Positions 19,038 to 32,180 of a DNA stretch of 64,000 nt are shown piece after piece (the first letter of the stretch is position 1; every line of letters begins with the position of its first letter). The stretch covers positions 7,124,839 through 7,188,838 of the forward strand of contig CM039128.1 in assembly GCA_022036555.1 (NCBI GenBank), given 5' to 3'. The position numbers were made by a program, and so were the translations under genes. The notes under the pieces are model-generated. The model was not told where the DNA came from and made no database searches. It saw only the letters and a program-made list of their open reading frames with translations. Origin of the DNA: Microstegium vimineum (taxonomy: Eukaryota > Streptophyta > Magnoliopsida > Poales > Poaceae).

Positions 19038-19049
19038 TGGTATCGGAGC
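19038..19049 (+). promoter_or_regulatory. Copia-B primer-binding site (initiator tRNA-Met type)
   Basis: TGGTATCGGAGC starts two bases after the LTR end. It matches the TGGTATCAGAGC site complementary to the 3' end of plant initiator tRNA-Met with one difference, and sets the LTR boundary and the element's orientation. Confidence 0.92.
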
Positions 19050-19085
19050 AAGGTTATCTCAGTAAGCACTTAACCGTGTGAGATA

Positions 19086-20204
19086 ATGCCCAAAGAGGGA
19101 AATGTAAAGCAAGTCAATCCCAAAGATGTGGACTTGCACACCACGGACAACAGCGAAGAAGTGCCCACTGACCACTACTTGACCACAACTGCCATGTCCG
19201 CTGGTGATAAAGCAAAAATAAAAGAAGAAAGAAGATTGAGAAGAGAATCCAAGAGATTGCAACAAGAAGATAAGGCACTCAATGAAGCTAGAAGCTTGAA
19301 GCTTGCCGAGAAGCTCCATAAGCAAGAAGTGAAGAAGTTGAAGAAGGAGCTCAAGGCAAAGGAGGAGGAGCTAAGGAAAAGCAAGGAGAAAGCCTCTCAA
19401 GTGGAGGTTGAATCTCGTAGCTCCGATGGTGATGATGATGTGTCATACCAAGCCTCCAAGATAGTGAAGAAGGATGAGAAGAAGAAGAAGGATGAGGGCA
19501 ACAAGAAATACTCCACTATATCCTTCAACTATTCTTTCATTTCTAATCATGAGCATAAACCTTTATTCCATGTTCCCACGGGAAAATTGCCTCACTTTGA
19601 TGGGACTAACTTTGCCAAGTGGAAACACTTGATGAAAGCATATCTTGTAGGTCTTCATCCCGGTGCATGGGAGATTGTCCATAGAGGATGTGAGCCTCCG
19701 GTGGATTCCACAAGCCTCACCACCACCGAGCTCCGTTGCATCCAACTCAATGCACAAGCAACTAGTGTGTTGCTAAGTGCATTGGATGGTGATGAGTACA
19801 ACAAGGTGATGGGATTGGAGGTTGCCAAGGAAATATGGGACACTTTGCATCTTGCACATGAGGTTGTGAGCAAAGTAAGACAATCCAAGATTGATCTATT
19901 CATGGCCAAGCTCAACCTGTTCGTGATCAACGAAGGTGAAGGGCCACAAGAGATGTTTGATAGGTTGATGACTATAGTGGGCAAGATTAGAGGTCTTGGT
20001 GGTGAAGAGGTCAATGATCACAAGGTTGTCAAGATCATGCTTGAAGCCTATTCTCCGAGGAATGAGACCGTTGTGACATTGATAAGAGATAAGAAGATAT
20101 TTGAGTACTTCACACCAAGTGATGTGCTTGGAAGGATTATCACCTTTGATTTACAAACGGAAGAAGCACAAGAGAGGAAGAAGCTTGGAGAGATGCAAGC
20201 AAGT
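19086..20204 (+). CDS. gag: Copia-B Gag, N-terminal part
   Basis: The ATG at 19086 is 36 bases after the primer site. The first 140 residues are a Lys/Glu/Arg-rich coiled coil. The capsid-like part follows, with LPHFDGTNFAKWKHLMKAYL, EIVHRG, ALDGDEYNKVMGLEVAKEIWDTL, QSKIDLFMAKLNLF and EMFDRLMTIVGKIRGLG, the usual copia Gag (UBN2-type) pattern. The frame runs on to 20240 only through the inserted solo LTR; element coding stops at 20204. The same frame resumes at 22342, so the insertion adds no shift to Gag itself. Confidence 0.9.
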
Positions 20205-22336
20205 GTAGGGTCGAGATGGCAAACTAGAGGGGGTGAATAGTATTTTCTAAAACTTAATCGCTTTGGCTAACCGAAACTATTGTGGAATTAAAACTATCGG
20301 TCTAGCCAAGACTACACCCCTCTATCTATTACTTTAGCACCTAGCAAAGATGTCTATTATGTTACTTAAGGTGCCAAGCTAGGAGGCTCACCTAAATAAG
20401 TCTAGGTTGCAAGGTCACACAAACCTAAGCAAATAGTACTCTAAGCAAACCGGGGAGCTCCTACACATACTAGTAAGCAAAGCACAAAGCACCTAAGCTC
20501 ACTAGCAATGCTCTCTAGAAAGACTACACAAGTCAACTAGAGAGCTCAACTTACTTAGCTACACAAACTAAGCAATGTGACTAACAAGGCTACTCAAGAC
20601 AATTAGCCACTCAAGAGCTACTTCTAAGCTACACAAGCTAGAAGGTAACTAGGAAAGCTACACAAGCCAAACTAGTTACAAGAGCAACAACTAATCACTA
20701 GCACAAGTATGAATAAGTAAATACAAGCTAGTGATTTGGATAATGCAAACCACCGAGAAGATGTACACAAGGTTGACACGGTGATTTTTCTCCCGAGGTT
20801 CACTTGGTCGCCACCAAGCTAGTCCCCGTTGTATCGGCTCACTCACTTGGAGGTTTACGACTTTTTACAGGCCTCACTGCCTAACCCCCTCAAGGGTTGC
20901 CGCCTAACCAACACAAGATGAGGGCACTCAACGATACCTTCAACTAGAGTTGCTCTTCGCGATCTCCCGCGGGGAGAGCACAACACCCCTCACAAATCTC
21001 TTCTTCAGAGCCACGCACAAGCTTCTTGCGTGCTTCGACGGAGCCACAAGCCACCAAGCCGTCTAGGAGGTGGCAACCTCCAAGAGTAACAAGCACCACG
21101 AGCTTGCAAGTTGATCACCTAGTGCCACACGAAGCTATCTCTCAAAGCAACGCACTAGTAATCGCTCTCTCACACAATCGGATGAACTCTATCAAGTGTG
21201 TGTGAGTTAGAGGGCTCCCAACCAAGCACAACTAAGGGTAACACAACCCCAAGGTGCTCAACTAGCTCCAAGGGCCGACCAAGGGCTATAAATAGCCTCA
21301 CCATCGAAACTAGCCATTTTGCCCCAACATTGGGCTTCCTGCAGAGGGTCCGGATGCACGCAATAGTGTGGGTCCGGACCATGCAGCCTGCGTCCGGACT
21401 CCTGCTCATTTGAATCTTCCCGTTGGTTGCGCTCGCCGATCGCTGCCACGCGTCTACGGACGCTACTGTTCACCGGGTCCGGTTCAACGCTCCGTGCGAC
21501 CGAAGCCAACACAGAGAGCACCCGAGAGCACACAACAGTCCGGACTGCGTCCGGATCCTTGCGTCTGGACCGCATACAGCAGTATTTCATTCCAAGATCC
21601 ATTCTAGTGTTAGGAGCATACCGAAAAACATTTTTCTCTTCTCCGAGTTGATTCAATTCAACTCCAACACCTTATCCTTTGCAAATGTGCCAACACCACC
21701 AAGTGCACATCACCATGTGCATGTGTGTTAGCATTTTCACAATCATTTTCAAAGGATTTTCACTTGCTCTCACCACGCCACTCGATCCTAATACATCACA
21801 CAGTTAGATCGCTCACGGTGGCACTAGATAACTGATATGCAAACAAGTTTGCTCCTCTTGATAGTATGACTATCTATCCTAAACCCGGTCATAATCTTCT
21901 CTACACCCCTATGACCGGTGAAATGAAATTCCCTATGGTTATACCTTTGCCTTGCGCATTCCATTCCATCTCCTTCTCCAATGTTGATGCAACACATGCA
22001 CCAACTTATCACCAAATGATATGATCCACTTCATATCATCACGTGACCGTATTGGTTCATCGAACTTGACCTCACTTGCTCTTCACCATTGCGTTGGTCC
22101 ATCGGCGCCAAGCATCACCCGCTTGCCCTTCACACTTGCAAACCGCTCCATCAAGCCAAGCCTCATCTTGATCTTCTCCACCTTGATCACATGACTCCAT
22201 GTCATGTCTCATGTGCAATAAGCTCCTTCATCACACAATCACTTGTGAACTAATCTCTTGTGTATATATATCACTTAAACACATATTAGTTCACCTAAGT
22301 TGTCACTCAATTACCAAAATCACATAGGAACTCTCA
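20205..22336 (-). repeat. Solo LTR of a copia-A-related family inside copia-B gag
   Basis: The 2.1-kb insert starts TGTAGGGTCGAGATGGC and ends CATAGGAACTCTCA, with target duplications gcaag (20200-20204) and acaag (22337-22341), one mismatch. It shares with the copia-A LTR the near-terminal CTAGAGGGGGTGAATAG box, the block at about 20797 and TCCGGA clusters (21347-21560). It has no internal coding and no second LTR, so it is a solo LTR left by unequal recombination. Orientation follows the copia-A LTR, so it reads minus. Removing the LTR and one target copy restores the gag frame. Confidence 0.85.
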
Positions 22337-22341
22337 ACAAG

Positions 22342-24070
22342 GATGGAGGGGATGAAGATCAAGGATGTGGCTCTCAAAGCCAACAAGAGCACAAGGAGAG
22401 CAGCCCCTAGCTGTCCTAAAATCAGCAAGCAAGCCTCTTCAAGCGAAGCTCAAGCAACAAAGACCATCAAGCATGAACCCGAAGCTTCAACATCAAGTGA
22501 TGGTGGAAGTGAAGATGAGCAAGCGGAGAACATTGATGACATGGCCCTATTCATGAGAAGATTCAACAAGGGCATCAAGAAGAATGGGTACAAGCTCATG
22601 AGGAGGAAGTTCTCAAGCAAGAAATCAAGAACTTGCTTTAGATGTAGTAGCACCGAGCACTTCATTGCCGAATGCCCAAATGAAAAGAAAGAAGACAAGT
22701 TTGGCAAAGGCAAGAGAGAAGAGAAGGGTGACTACAAAAAAGGGAAGAGATATGTGGGTGAAGCTCACATTGGACATGGTTGGGATTCATCAACCGATAG
22801 CTCAAGTGAAGATGAGGAGATGGCCACCATTGCTATTCACAAGCCATCCACTTCACCGAGGCTCTTCAACAACATGTCCGATGATGATGAAATCTTCCCT
22901 CACACTTGTCTCATGGCAAAGGGTGAGAAGGTAAAATAAAAACCCAAAGCCATAACTCCTCCCATCAAAGACATCTCTAGTAGTGATTCTAGTGATTACT
23001 CTAGTGATGATGAATCTAGTGATGAAGAAATTAATGAAATAACTAATAACATGGATCCTAAGACCAAACTCTTCACTGCCAACATATTGGATGAATTAGA
23101 GGCAACCAAAGCTGAGTTAGCATCTAGGAAGAAGACTCTTATTAAACAAGAGGATCTCTACATTGCTAGCAAGGAAGCTCTTGCATTAGAGAGGAGTAAG
23201 GTGAGCTCTTTGACTAAGGCCTTGGACAAAGAACAAGAAGCTCATGCTCTCACTAAGAAGGAGTGTGGTGACCTCAAGAAAAAGCATTGTGGCTTAGCTG
23301 AAAAGCATCAAGAGCTTGAGGCACAATACAACCTTCTTTGGGAGGGCAACTCACACCTTCATAAGGCAAATGATGCCTCTTCTCCATCCACTAGCCAAGG
23401 TTGTGGAAAATGCTATAATATTGATTTAAATGCTTATACCACTAACCTTGCCAACATGGAAGCCATGAAAAAAGAAATTGCAAGGCTCAACAATGGCATC
23501 TCAGTTTCTAGAAAGAATGATAAAGACAAGGTTGAGCCAAAGAAGATCCAATACAAGGATGGAAGACATCCATCAATCAAAGATGGGCTTGGACACAATC
23601 AAGGAGGTAAAACCAATGGTAGAAAAATGATGTAAGGCATTGAGTGTGTCAGGTTTGAGAAGAAGGGAATCATTGGTGCAGATAAGTCTGCACAGATAGC
23701 AGCTCTGCTGGACCAGAGGCCGGCAGTGCCGCGCCCCACTAAAGGGAAGGATACCAATGCTTCACCTGATCAAGCTAAGGCCCAAGTCCATGCCAAGAGG
23801 ATGCCCAAGCAAAAGCAGGTTTCTCAGAAACCCAAGGACTCAATTTGGGTGGCCAAGAACAAATATGCCTATCAACCTAAGGCAAGGTCACCCCAAGGAA
23901 GTTTGTCCTCATGCTACATGTTAAAGTGCAATGATCGTGGTAAAGTCATTGCAGAATTTGTGGGTGATGAGAAACATGATAAAAGAAGCATGAACATTTG
24001 GGTTCCTAAGATTGTGGTGACTAACATGCAAGGCCCCAAGATTGATTGGGGACCTAAATCTAGGAACTAA
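22342..24070 (+). pseudogene. gag: Copia-B Gag C-terminal region with CCHC knuckle, three in-frame stops
   Basis: One frame runs from the solo LTR to the protease, interrupted by TAA at 22937-22939, TAA at 23633-23635 and TAA at about 24068-24070. Features in order: a Ser/Glu-rich linker, a CX2CX4HX4C knuckle (CFRCSSTEHFIAEC, about 22636-22677), acidic Ser/Asp repeats, a coiled coil (about 23090-23340) and a basic region. The knuckle would bind element RNA. Because all pieces share a frame, damage here is nonsense mutation rather than indels. The sequence is clean, so the stops are probably real. Confidence 0.88.
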
Positions 24071-24797
24071 ATTGTTTTGTAGGCATACTCCTCCGGTGGA
24101 TCAAGTTGGGTGCTTGATAGTGGATGCACAAATCATATGACCGGAGAGAAGAGTATGTTCTCATCATATTCCCCAACTTCAAATGCAAGTCAAAATATCA
24201 TCTTCGGTGACAACTCCAAAGGGGAAGTGATTGGACTTGGTAAAGTTGCTATTACTCTTGAGCATTCCATCTCAAATGTATTACATGTGAATTCGTTGAG
24301 TTACAACTTGTTGTCCGTTTCTCAATTGTGTGAGATGGGCTACAATTGTCTCTTTACGGATAAGGGTGTGGAAGTCTTTAAGAGGGAGGATTCCTCTATT
24401 GTCTTTACGGGTCGTTTGAAGGGCAAGCTTTACCTAGTTGATTTCAACAAAAGTAAGGCTAAGCTTGGGACTTATTTAGTGGCAAAATCTAGCATGAGTT
24501 GGCTATGGCATCGCCGACTAGCTCATGTTGGGATGAGGAACTTGGCCAAACTCCTAAAAGATGAACACATTCTTGGACTAACAAATGTTCATTTTGAGAA
24601 GGATAGAATTTGTAGCGCTTGCCAAGCCGGAAAGAAAGTAGGTGCACCTCACCCACCAAAGAGCATTGTCTCCACCAAGCAATCATTGGAGCTAATTCAC
24701 ATGGATCTCTTTGGACCAGTGGCCTACATAAGAATTGGCGGTAACAAACATGCTTTAGTTATTGTTGATGATTTTACTCGATTCACTTGGGTGTTTT
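24071..24797 (+). CDS. pol: Copia-B protease and integrase N-terminus, cut by gypsy-2
   Basis: Protease: WVLDSGCTNHMTG near 24100-24140 holds the catalytic Asp-Ser-Gly. Then comes the pre-integrase zinc region: LWHRRLAHVGM with its His residues and CSACQAGK with two Cys. The integrase core begins with LIHMDLFGP (first catalytic Asp) and HALVIVDDFTRFTWVF. The frame stops making sense at 24798, where the gypsy-2 LTR begins; it resumes at about 43058. Two stops lie at its upstream edge (about 24068 and 24080). Confidence 0.93.
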
Positions 24798-25602
24798 TGT
24801 TGACACAAAAAGTGTTGGATCTGCGAACACCTCGGGCTTATACCCGAATTTTTGATATCTAAGGTTGTGCCAGTCGATTTGACCAGTTAATCGACAATGA
24901 CGATAACTAGAACAACGATGAATGAGACGACGACGATGCGCCCGAACGTCAAGGCTCAGATTGCTCAAAAACGCGGAAACTCGCGAGGTTGACGGAGATC
25001 GTGCAGATGCAGCCCGTCGAGACTTCGTAAGAACTCGTGGATAAACTAGAGCTAATGCGATAAAAGTAGATGCTGAAAAAAGTAGACGAAAGTAATAGAT
25101 TTGTTTTTGATTGATTGTCTCTCTTTCTACACCGCCCCTGGGTACATATTTATACTCCGGTAAAAGGAGTTGTAAATAGACACGACTCATACCTAAACAT
25201 AACTCATATCTTTAAGGAAATAAAATGACTCGTGCAAGAGTCAGACTCAAACTATAATAATAATACTAGCATAAAAATCACCAGTTTCCTTATTCGTTTT
25301 CCTTACGATGAAACTTTCCATCAGCAGATTCCTTCAATCCGCAATTTCCTTCTATTGCCATCAGCAACTTCCTACTGACGTCAGCCACATCAACCCGTAC
25401 CATCGGCAATACCTCCTTATTGGCAAACATATCTTCTTTCTCCCTTGACGCTTCTTCAATCAAATTCACCATCGGCGATTTCCTCTGCCTCCATCGGTAA
25501 TTTGACCGGCAGCATCTTGATGCCGATGAGGAACAACGATTACCCCCCTTGCCGATCAATGCACTTGATTAATATTGACCCGTACAAAAAACGATGTCAA
25601 CA
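24798..25602 (-). repeat. Gypsy-2 3' LTR (left, clean copy)
   Basis: An 805-bp repeat TGTTGACAC ... GATGTCAACA, closely matching the first part of the gypsy-1 LTR. It carries exact ATCGGCA/TGCCGAT copies (about 25400, 25521, 25550) and several CATCAGCA variants that look like CpG-decayed versions of the motif. Confidence 0.92.
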
Positions 25603-25616
25603 CATGCCCCCCAATT
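25603..25616 (-). promoter_or_regulatory. Gypsy-2 polypurine tract
   Basis: On the minus strand the stretch AATTGGGGGGCATG abuts the LTR start. It is the expected plus-strand primer next to the 3' LTR and confirms that the left LTR is the 3' one. Confidence 0.8.
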
Positions 25617-27298
25617 TCGGAGTATAAAATATCTTATGCACCGAAATTTGCTCTATTGTAATCTTTCCCTCCAAAAACGCCTATGCCATCATTTCGATTA
25701 CCGCGCACCATCATTGTAAATTATCAATAACTCCTGCAACTGTAGCGCCAACAGTTACAACCCCTCGATCACCGCGCAAATTCATCGCGATATCCTTCCA
25801 TATCACTGCTCAGTCAAAAATAAAACTCGAAAATTTCCCCTTGATCTAGGCCTATAAAGATTACTGTCTATTCTCCTTTTCACCCCGAGCTCACATTTTT
25901 CATCTTCATTCCAACGTTATCTCCGAAGAGCACTCTGGCAATCATTCCAACGGCGGCTTCTTCTCTCATCAGGAGGCGCGACCCCTTGCAAGAACTCCCG
26001 CTTCAATGGCGATCAACTTCACTGTCCCCACGGTAATCTTTCTTCTTTCCTCACTGGATATACTACAATTTTATCCTTCTACACTGTTTTACAATCCCTT
26101 CTCTCTTTCTTTCTTCGCTTTCTGGATCTAGGAAATGTGCAACAAAATAGTGATCCCTACCGATCAAGCACATCTCTGATGTTTGGGTCCAATGGGAAAT
26201 CCCGATCCAACCGACCTTATCAATGCAGAAACAATCGCATCCCCTTCAGAGTCGAATACTTTGATCTAAGGTTATGGACAGATGCATTCTGTTCTTGGCC
26301 CAAACCTACCAAAGGGTGGAAAAACTGGGACCTCAAGATGTCTGGTCAGAACAAGCCTATTGGTCAAAACACAACATTCGACCAATGCATCAGACTATCT
26401 ATTGCCGATATGGCCAAGAACGAAAATATGATGATTGCCGCTTCATACTTCTGGTTTGATACAATGAATGCTTTCCTATTCCGACACGGACCAGCTACCC
26501 CTACACTTGCCCCATGTGTACATGCTCACCGGCCTTGATGTCTCCTCTGCCGTAAGCCCCCCCTTTTGCAAGAAGTTGAACATCGGGTGAGCACTCGCAA
26601 TATCGGGGGTTGGGCCCGGGTATATCCCGGAATACCAAAAGACTGGATCGGTAGGTAGAGGGGGCACGCCTCTTCCTAAAAATGTGGCTAAAAAAGTTAT
26701 TTTTTGTGGCAAGACAGTTGGGGCCCCCAATATGTCTTCCGGCAGCAAACTCTTGGTCACGGAGGGTTCCTCTCACTGTGGGGAAGGGTGTGTTTAGTGC
26801 AACCGTAAAAACCGATGCCAAAGAGGGCCAAACCCGGGTTCTGTTCTTTCAGAGACTTTTCGTGAATTCCTGCTGCAGAACGGGTTTTGGGGTCCTTATA
26901 TCGATGCGCCCAACTGTTTTTCCCCTTTCTTTCAATCTTCCCGATGGAAACATACCACAGAATAAGGGAAATTTAAAAAAAGCCCCCCTTTTTCCCCCCA
27001 ACCCAAACCCAGTAAACATCTTCGGGCCCCGGGAAAATACCCTCCAACAAAATTAATTTTACTATCCATGGGCAGCAGAAAGACAAACTAGCTTTTGGTC
27101 AACAACCGACAAACCCGGCTAGACCAATGTGAAAACCCCCAAGGGAGAAATCATCTCTAGTGCTATGGACTGGAAAAAGGATCGTCCCCTTCTCCTCTCA
27201 TCCGATGTCCCAACTTTGACCCTGTTTTTCCTTGGGGAAAAAAAACCCCCCTTCCCAACCCGAGTCCGCAAATTTTGGGCAAAGAGTGGAAAACAGCT

Positions 27299-28160
27299 GT
27301 GATTCAAATACAATAAACCCAATCTTCACGACTAGGATGAAATCTAGAAAAATCCCTTTCAAATTTGGCCAAGAAAATTTCTAAAGAAAACCCGATAAAT
27401 AGTGCAACCAAAAAAATAAAACTCGAAGCCAACCCCCCTTTTTTTAAAAACCACAACCTAATCGAGGTTTTTCCCCCAACCCCACACTCTCAAAAAACCC
27501 AACCAACACAACATACAATCAATCAAGAAAACCTTAAAGGGGAGTGGGGAGCACCCAATTGGGGAGGGGATGAAGCCCCCCGCTTCTTTTTTTTTTAAAT
27601 CCACAAGGAAATCACAAAAAAAGGGGGTAGAGACACTTTTAAAGGGGTTGGGTTAGCACCCAGCTGAAAAAAAGGGGTTTTCTGTTTTTTTCAATTATAA
27701 AATTTTTCAAAAGATTACAATGACTCTGGGGGAAAATTTTTTTAACTAGAAAACAAACCCCTGCTAATGGGTTTTAAACACGAGAGGGAAATGAAAAACT
27801 AAAAAATAGAAAAAAACCTCCACAAATGGCCCTCTAAATGGTTTTAAAATTTTGCCCCTAGGCCCCGATGCCCGACGGCAGGGCCCCAAAGGCCCCGGTT
27901 TTTTGGCCGGGCCCCAGCAGGGAAACACACGGGGGGATGGGTCCCCTGGGCCGCCACTTAGGCACGTGGAAAACAAACAGGGGAAAACCCCCAATCTAAG
28001 AGGGGGCAGGGGAGCGGCACGAAGTTTGGTGATTCCAACGTTTTTTTAGTTAAAAAAAAAATGTTAAAATGTTTTAAAGATAACTAATAATTAAATTTTG
28101 TGACATGTTAAAAATAAAGAACACTTGTCAAAAATTGAAAATAAAACACTTACAAAAATT
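27299..28160 (+). repeat. Left copy of a ~0.86-kb direct repeat inside gypsy-2
   Basis: It matches 31309-32180 along its length: CAATCTTCACGA near the start, AACCAACACAACATACAATC, ATTGGGGAGGGGATGAA, a GC-rich ggccc/cacgg block, then AACACTTGTCAAAAATT near the end. Offset is about 4.0 kb. Strand is arbitrary. Likely an LTR of a further nested element, but the ends are blurred by smearing. Confidence 0.6.
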
Positions 28161-31100
28161 TGATGCTCAACCCCACGAATTGGGGGAAAAGTCCAGCCGT
28201 GTCCTCCTTTGGAAAAAAATTTTCCCTATCCGGAAAAAGATGAGCCCACAAACTAGAAGAGGGGTGATGCCCTTTACTAAGTTTAAAATGTCTTTCACAC
28301 AAACAAAGACACTTGATCTAGGGTTTTGTTCCCCATTTCCCCTTTCCCCTTTTTTCAAGATTTTGTGGCAAAACATAACTAAAATTTCCCCCCTCCTTTC
28401 TTTTTATCTCTCAAATTTGGTTGGGCTCTCATCCCCAAAATTGTGGAGGGCACCAATTTTTTTTTGCTCCCTCCCCTTTTTAAACTAAAGGGACAAAAAT
28501 TTTAGATTTCTTTTGTAAGTGCTCAGCCATGATTTGTTGGGGTTTCATGGGTTTAAATTAAAAACTTCTTCCCTTTTTAGATCGAGAGGGGATTGATTTG
28601 CCTCCCACAAATTTGGCAATAACGATCATATTTCCACGGCCCCTTTCCAAGCACAAGTGACACCCCACATTGGGGCACTTTCCACACTCCCCCCGGGTCA
28701 ACTTTTTCTCCAATCTTGTTTGGGGAAACCTTTACCCCTATATCCAATCTTAATATCTCCCTGATCATTCCCCAAATTGGACATGTTTAGGGAAATGGGG
28801 GTGTCGCGCAATTTCCAACCCAATTTTGTCAACCATCCAACCAGCAATATTAGGGCAGCTCCCCCCCAAACAAAAAACCCCTTTCACACTTTATTTTGCA
28901 CTTTTTTCCTTTTGAAAAAGATTATGTCCACTGCCAAATTTTCAGCTTCTCCCATTTGGGGGCTCAAAACTTGTGAAACCCAACAAAGTGAAACCTTTCT
29001 CAAATTCACAACCATTTTTTTCCCTTTACCTCAGGGTCTTCTTAAAACATTCTCTCCTCAATTTTCTTCTTCACAAGCGAGCATTTCCCTCCTTTAAATC
29101 ATTCACAATGATCACCCATTTTTTGGACATTCTCTGGCAAAAAGTCCAGGCCTCCACACTTAAGCCCCTAAATTCCACTACCGGGGGGGGGTAAAAAACC
29201 CCACTGAGGTAGTGAGTTTGCTGTTTTGTTTAAAAAATCATACTTGGGGAAAGCAACATTTTCCTTTCCCAAAAAAAAAACAAAACCTTTGAGTTTTTTA
29301 GCACGTAAGCCTCCAAATAAAACCTTTTTTGCAAAAAAGGGTGCAACAGAGAACTTGAGATTGACTTGTTCCCTTCATTTTTCAGCCCTAAACACCATAA
29401 ACAAAGGGCTTGGTGTTTCTTTCCATTTTTCGGGCAGTTGGGCGTTCAGTTTTGTGGCTTGATGTACAAAATCAATAAGATTTGGAAAACGGCTGAAACT
29501 CAACCAATACCCCCAAAAATTTTGATTTTAACCCCCAGCCAGGAAACGTAAAAATTTTGCCCCTTCATCTTCAAAACACTTTGGTTTCAATCATGCCTTC
29601 CCCCACCCCCTCTTTTAATTTCCCCCCAAAACCCAAAAATTTCTTGTTTCCCAATTCTGCAATTTATAAAAAAAGATTACGCCGTTGGTGTTTGGGGTTT
29701 CAAAACAATCCCATTTCTCCTTCATTTTTCTTCCCAATTTGCAATGGGAAATGCAAATAAATTTCTTAAACGACCCACCGAGTATTTGCTCCCACCAGAT
29801 AAAGGGCATATCCTTCAAACCCCCGAGATCCCTTGCCAACTTCTTCGGCCTGAAAAATTTAAAGGGAAAACGAAAATCTTATCCCCCTTTCAACCCCCGG
29901 TTGAAATAACTTCTGGATAAAGACCTCCACAAATTTTGGCATGTTGAATTTTATTTTCCCAAAACCCCTTTCTCCCAGGGTTTTGCCTCTTCTAGGACAA
30001 ACCGGGGGACCAAAACTGAAATTGGGGAAAAGATTATCACATCATCAAATTTAAAGGTTCTTTTCACTTTTCTTTTCTTCGCCCCCTCACCCCGTCCCCG
30101 CCTCTACTATGTGTAGCACCCGGGTTTCCTCCCCTTTTCCTCTTCTTCCAAAACTATCTTTTTCCTTTTCCACCGGGGTTTGCTTGCACCATTTTGAGGG
30201 GGAACGACGACCTCTGATTTCATCAAAGGGCTTTGAAGACCCTTGTGTCATACGTTCTTGCTTATTTTCCCAAAGCTTTGCTTTTTTTCCCTTTTTGAAT
30301 TGTGCCATAGTAACACAATCCACTAACCCCCCACTCCCCCCCTTTTCTGTAATTTTTAGTTTAAACCCCTGGGGGGTAAGGGGTTTGGGAATTTATCAAA
30401 ATTTTAGGGGCTCTCCAACTCACTCTTCTTCCCAAACCCAAAAAACTTTTATGACTTCCTTGCATGGATTACAAGAAACAAAAGTGGGGGTGGTAATTGA
30501 GAATGAGGGTTTAAAAGCGAATATAAAAACAGAGAAGGGGGGTTTACAAATCTTGAAATAGGGGAGCGGGGGGGGGATTAATAAAAAAAGGAATTTGCAA
30601 TCTAAATTTCCCTATTTTGTTTTTAAATTTTAAAATTAAAAACCAAAAACAAAGTTCCCTCCTAGTCTGCCCAAACAAATAGGAATGAGATAAAAAAAAA
30701 ATAAAACCCCCGCCCCAAAAGAAAATTCAGAATTAAATGCAAACAAGGGGGTAATTAGGTTTCCCAAGTGTTGCAATCAGACCAAACCCAAAATTTTTGC
30801 ACCAACGGGGATAGCAAAATTTGCAAAATTTCCCAATAGGGAAAAATTGGGCATTTTTGTCCCACATAAACCAACGGGATTTTTTAAAATTTTTTCCTCA
30901 ACACTTTTTTCAACTATTTTTTTTTTTTTCCACTTTTTTTTTTCTTCTATATTTTTTTGAACAAAACCAAGGATCAAATATAAACTTCACATTTAAGATC
31001 AAAAACAAAACAAAAATACTTATAAATTGAAAAATCATCAAAAAATCACAAAGGAGGGAAAATAGGCTTTTAAAAACTTTTTTTCTGGGGGGAATTTTAA

Positions 31101-31308
31101 AGATAATAAAAAGGGGCTCAAAGGACACACAAATTTGTAAAGATCAGCAACTAAAAAAAAGACTCAAATTGGTTTGAAACTTAACAAAACTCACAAAAAA
31201 CCCCAATTGGCCAAGGGGCTAAAAAAATTTTTTTCTTTTTTGGGGGTTTGGGACGAAACAAAAAATATGTACAAGGGTAAAGAATCAAAAACCGGGGTTA
31301 ACGAAACT
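28161..31308. other. Unassigned 3.1-kb interior between the direct repeats
   Basis: Strongly smeared, low-complexity-looking DNA with no recognisable gag or pol motif on either strand. If the flanking repeats are LTRs, this is the interior of a short, possibly non-autonomous element. Confidence 0.4.
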
Positions 31309-32180
31309 TTGATCCCCAATTTGATGCGATACGATGTCCCAAATCTTCACGATTTAGGATGAAATCCAATAACCCCCTTAAAAGAAAGGCCAAGATAACT
31401 TTTCCCCTGAAAAGCAGCGATAACTAGTGAAACCCGGACAAATAAAACCGAAGCCAACCAACCGTTTTTCCCCCGGGCAACTTTGAATCGAGGATTCGCC
31501 CAACCACACTCTCAAAACCCAAACCCAAAAAAACACAACCTACAATCAATAAAGGGGAAACCTTAAAGGTTAAAACCCCAAATTGGGGAGGGGATGAACC
31601 CGCCGTTTTCTGTAAATCCAAAAAAGGAAAAACACAAGAGAAAAAGGGGTAAAGATCACTCTAAAAGGTTTTTTACACACAACTGAACAAAAGGGGTTTT
31701 TGTTTTTTAAATTTATAAAAATTTTTGGGGATTAAAAAGACTCTGGGGGGTATTTAACAAAACCCAACCCGCTAGATAGGTTAAACACAGATGAAAATGA
31801 AAAGACTAAAATATAAAAGGGACCTCCACAAATATTTCCCCCTGAATTTGGAAATTTATACTTGTCCATGAGAAAACGAGGCCCAGGGAAAGGGCCCAAA
31901 GGCACGTTTTTTGGCCCGGGCCCCCGGCATGGCCGACACGGGGGGATGGGTCTTTAACCCGGGCCCCACTGGGGCACTGGCACGCCCAGGGGCACGCCCC
32001 CATCTAAGAGGGGGCAGGGGAGGGGCACAAAAATTGTGTTTTCCAAAAAGGCTTATTTAGTTAAAAAAACTTTTAAAATGTTTTATGATAACAAAAATTT
32101 AAAATTGGACATTTTAAAAATGAAAAAACACTTGTCAAAAATTAAAAAATAATAAACATTTAAAAAAAAATTTTTAAGTT
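31309..32180 (+). repeat. Right copy of the ~0.86-kb direct repeat inside gypsy-2
   Basis: Second copy of 27299-28160 in the same orientation. It is followed by a GC-rich stretch (32190-32400) full of cacggc/ggccc words that has no partner after the left copy, so the right boundary may lie further right. Confidence 0.6.
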
